Positions 14,645 through 17,135 of a stretch of DNA of 17,135 nt are shown here, in pieces. This DNA comes from Phoenicibacter sp963588595 (GTDB lineage: Bacteria > Actinomycetota > Coriobacteriia > Coriobacteriales > Eggerthellaceae), in assembly GCA_963588595.1 (NCBI GenBank), contig CAVAIA010000051.1:1-17135 (forward strand), read 5' to 3'. Below the pieces are notes generated by a model. It did not search any database and was not told the origin of the DNA. It worked only from the letters and a program-made list of their open reading frames with translations. Position numbers and translations under genes: made by a program. How positions within the stretch are numbered: the first letter of the stretch is position 1; each line of letters begins with the position of its first letter.

Positions 14645-17135
14645 ATGGGCGCAACAGTCAACAAAGATCAAAGAAACGAGAAAGATTTTAGAATCCAAAT
14701 GGATTGGGAAAGCGTGAAGACGCCATTTGGAAAGAGTTTGACTGGAAGAGTCTTAAGCGTTTTGATGTGTGTGTTTTTAAGCTTAGCACTCTCTATTTTT
14801 AGCTTTAACGCCCAAGCGATTGCTTATGCTCAAGAAAGCTTAAGTGCAATGAATTCAGAGACGAGCGCATCTTCCACGACTGATTTTTCCGATGATGAAA
14901 ACGTTCAAGAGATGCGAAGTCTCTTCTTAAGCTCTTTGAGCTTGGATAATCTCTATCTGTCTTCTTTTCCAACTAAAAGAGTCGCTCTTCAAACACCATT
15001 TGTCAACCAAACTACTGGTACGGTCTACACATATGGCAGCTGTGCTTATTGGACTTATGTAAACGGATCCCACACCCACTTATCTTCGATTCCAAGTAAC
15101 AGAACTCTAACAAAAGGAACATATTACATTAACACAAATTTGGAGTCTGATCAATCATCAGGATCAGGGGCTGGATTGATTATTTCTGGGGATGTTACGT
15201 TGATATTTGAAAACGGAGCGACGCTCACTGCGAAAGGAAAGAATGGTGATGGAACTTCGGCTGGTTATGCTGGAATCCAACTAACTTCGGGTTCTAATCT
15301 TTACGTTGAGGGAGATGGAACTATCAATGCAACGGGAGGAAAGGGCGGAAATGCAACAAAAGGAGGAAATGGCGAAGATAGTAATTTAGGTGTAGACAGT
15401 GGCGATATAGATCGTAGATGTAAGGCAGGTGCGGGAGGTGCTGGAGGAAATGGCGGCGGAGGTGGAGGTGCTGGAATTGGTTCTTCTGGTGCTGCAGGCG
15501 CCGAAGGAGGGCAACAAACTGGACGATATAGAGATGGAAAGTTGCAATCGGAAGATGGCTGGCACTGGTACGACTACGATGATGTAGGCGTTAAATACCA
15601 TCATTGGATCGATATTAAAAATAATAATGAATGTGGTAGTTGGGCTGGAATCGGACCATATGCAGAGCTTTATAATTATCTTAAAAATTGCGGGTTGGAT
15701 CAAAATAATTCAAAAGAAACAGCAAAAAAGTTATTTGAAGGTAAGAGCACAACAGACTCCACAAGTGCTAGCGGAAGCGTTTATCAAAGAGGAAATGTAA
15801 AAATTAACGCGACGGGCGGAGCGAACGGCTCGAGTGCTACAGCTGGATCCGGAGGAGCGTTAGCGCATACGAAAGATTGGCAACATCAAGCGCGAAGTAA
15901 TCACTATATGTGGGGAGGTGCTGGCGGCGGTGCTGGTGGTCAAGGAGGTGCTGCTGCGTCTATAGGCACTGGAGCCACAGGAGGAGCAGGTGGAGGTTCT
16001 GGGGCTTCTGGAAGTAAGGTATGGCATCAAGGCTTTGGTGAAGAGGAAGATGAAAATCTTCCCTGGATGTGTGCTGGCGGCGGCGGTGGTGGCGGCGGCA
16101 GAGGAAATGCATCTGGAGGTGCAGCATCTGTTATAGGCAATAACCACGGAGCTAAATATACTAGCCTGGCGGGTCAATCAACAGATCGAAAAAAGGCAAA
16201 GGAACAGGGCGATTATCTTGAGGCCACATCAGCGGGATATAATATTTATGGTGAGGACAAAGGTACAACAGACGATAAAAAAGACAGGAATCTTTACGGT
16301 GGTGAAGGAGGGGAACTCTATTACGCCGCAAATAACGGTAGAGGTGCAAAAGGTGGCAATGGAGGAAACGCAAAACAAGCGAGCACGACAGCTGGAGCGT
16401 GTTGGTTTTCAGCGTCTCCAACTTTGACTTCTTCTGCAAATGCAACTGAGTATTTTGTTGATGGAACAAATTCTAAGTATACATATCGCTATCCAATTAA
16501 TGAGTGCAAAATTGAACTCATGGAACAAGACGGCACTGGCAAGGCGAATTTCGGACAGACCGACGATGATGCGTTTAAATATACTGGAAATGAAGTTAAG
16601 CCGAAGGTTGTTATAACTCACGTCCCAACCAACACAGTAATTTCGTCATCTGCTTACACCGTTGAATATGAAAACAACACTAATGTTGGAACTGCAACTG
16701 TCAAGATTAAAGCTGTTAAAGATTCTAACCCGTTGCTAACTAACAGCAGCAATGCGTACACTGCTGATGTGCTCTTCTCGGGGAACTTTACGATTAAAAG
16801 AGATATAAGGGACTTCGAATTAGTCCACACTAACTACCTCAAAACATCGATGGATGGTCTAACAACTTCAACTCAGAGCAATCCTGCTTATCAATATGCA
16901 GGATCTGAAGTTGAGCCTTCCTACTCTCTTCGTTTGAAAGCTAACACTTCAGCTGAACTCGATCACTCTCTTTTAAATGTTGCCTACACGAGGACGCTTA
17001 CTAACAACATTTATGTTGGCAATCTAACTGCAACGGACTCTGTCACAGTAGTGCAAGACGGCTGGTGGTTCCCTTGCAACACGAATAGTGAATATAAAAC
17101 TGTTAATGGGGGGAATTTCTCGATTGTTGCAACAG
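14645..17135 (+). CDS. Second Gly-rich surface protein, paralogue of the upstream giant protein (3' end outside window)
   Basis: The frame is open to the window end, giving 830 codons of a protein that mirrors the head of its neighbour. It starts with a 35-residue n-region, then a hydrophobic signal core with cleavage likely after AYA (62|63). Next come HTHL plus NRTLTKGTYYIN, DVTLIFENGATLTAKGKNG, Gly-rich blocks (AGAGGAGGNGGGGGGAGIG, GGAGGGAGGQGGAAASIG, GGGGGGGGRG) and the Ig-like part starting YPINECKIEL, then KPKVVITHVPTNTV and YTVEYENNTNVGT, ending in a segment matching the neighbour just before its He_PIG domain. The shared order and motifs show a tandem duplication. Sequence between the Gly-rich blocks differs strongly, for example a longer insert around WHWYDYDD and a cluster of Trp/His. 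By analogy it should continue into a neck, repeats and a membrane anchor; this cannot be checked here. Confidence 0.9.
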   Translation, partial: MGATVNKDQRNEKDFRIQMDWESVKTPFGKSLTGRVLSVLMCVFLSLALSIFSFNAQAIAYAQESLSAMNSETSASSTTDFSDDENVQEMRSLFLSSLSLDNLYLSSFPTKRVALQTPFVNQTTGTVYTYGSCAYWTYVNGSHTHLSSIPSNRTLTKGTYYINTNLESDQSSGSGAGLIISGDVTLIFENGATLTAKGKNGDGTSAGYAGIQLTSGSNLYVEGDGTINATGGKGGNATKGGNGEDSNLGVDSGDIDRRCKAGAGGAGGNGGGGGGAGIGSSGAAGAEGGQQTGRYRDGKLQSEDGWHWYDYDDVGVKYHHWIDIKNNNECGSWAGIGPYAELYNYLKNCGLDQNNSKETAKKLFEGKSTTDSTSASGSVYQRGNVKINATGGANGSSATAGSGGALAHTKDWQHQARSNHYMWGGAGGGAGGQGGAAASIGTGATGGAGGGSGASGSKVWHQGFGEEEDENLPWMCAGGGGGGGGRGNASGGAASVIGNNHGAKYTSLAGQSTDRKKAKEQGDYLEATSAGYNIYGEDKGTTDDKKDRNLYGGEGGELYYAANNGRGAKGGNGGNAKQASTTAGACWFSASPTLTSSANATEYFVDGTNSKYTYRYPINECKIELMEQDGTGKANFGQTDDDAFKYTGNEVKPKVVITHVPTNTVISSSAYTVEYENNTNVGTATVKIKAVKDSNPLLTNSSNAYTADVLFSGNFTIKRDIRDFELVHTNYLKTSMDGLTTSTQSNPAYQYAGSEVEPSYSLRLKANTSAELDHSLLNVAYTRTLTNNIYVGNLTATDSVTVVQDGWWFPCNTNSEYKTVNGGNFSIVAT

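Noticed and set aside
17107..17112. Run of six G inside the second surface-protein gene as a phase-variation site
   Set aside because: It encodes Gly-Gly in frame, is short, and the frame is intact. Too weak without read-level variation.

Overview
The window reads as chromosome from a Gram-positive bacterium of moderate to low GC: clear AAGGAG ribosome-binding sites, Sec signal peptides ending in AFA|A or AYA|Q, very large cell-surface proteins, and no outer-membrane or autotransporter parts. The style of the signal peptides and repeat proteins would fit a gut or mucosal Coriobacteriia/Atopobiaceae-like organism or a Firmicute. This is inference from style only; no marker gene settles the taxonomy.

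Layout. (1) 1-466 holds no gene. It is built from diverged direct repeats of about 190 bp carrying six copies of a GTCTGGCACCAATTT motif. (2) 467-1771, minus strand, is a GT28/MGDG-synthase-family glycolipid glycosyltransferase with an unusual 50-residue C-terminal tail. (3) 1880-2875, plus strand and divergent from it, is a membrane-attached family-2 glycosyltransferase of the polyprenyl-phosphate sugar transferase type. (4) 2876-3007 is a short AT-rich spacer with a run of eight G between a possible -35 and an extended -10 TATAAT. (5) 3008-14584 is one uninterrupted giant surface-protein gene (3858 codons). (6) 14645 to the window end is the first 830 codons of a second surface protein with the same head architecture. 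It lies 60 bp downstream, probably co-transcribed, and is cut by the window edge.

The giant protein reads, in order: signal peptide with a long n-region; Ser/Thr-rich stretch; a beta-helix-like segment (GTYYIN...VTLIFEDGAQL); a Gly-rich, aromatic-punctuated head; Ig-like modules; an He_PIG-like Ig domain; a carboxypeptidase-regulatory/CnaB-like domain; 34 InlB B-repeat (Listeria-Bacteroides repeat / Flg_new) modules; a coiled coil; one transmembrane helix; and a short charged tail. The modules form a strict series of 17 B-A dimers, and some four-module blocks recur, pointing to growth by block duplication. No LPXTG sorting signal is present; anchoring appears to be by the transmembrane helix.

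The simplest reading is a surface-adhesin locus in which two paralogous long stalk proteins are expressed from a possibly phase-variable promoter, next to two envelope glycosyltransferases that may supply membrane glycolipid or polyprenyl-linked sugar. The link between glycosyltransferases and adhesins is inferred from position only.
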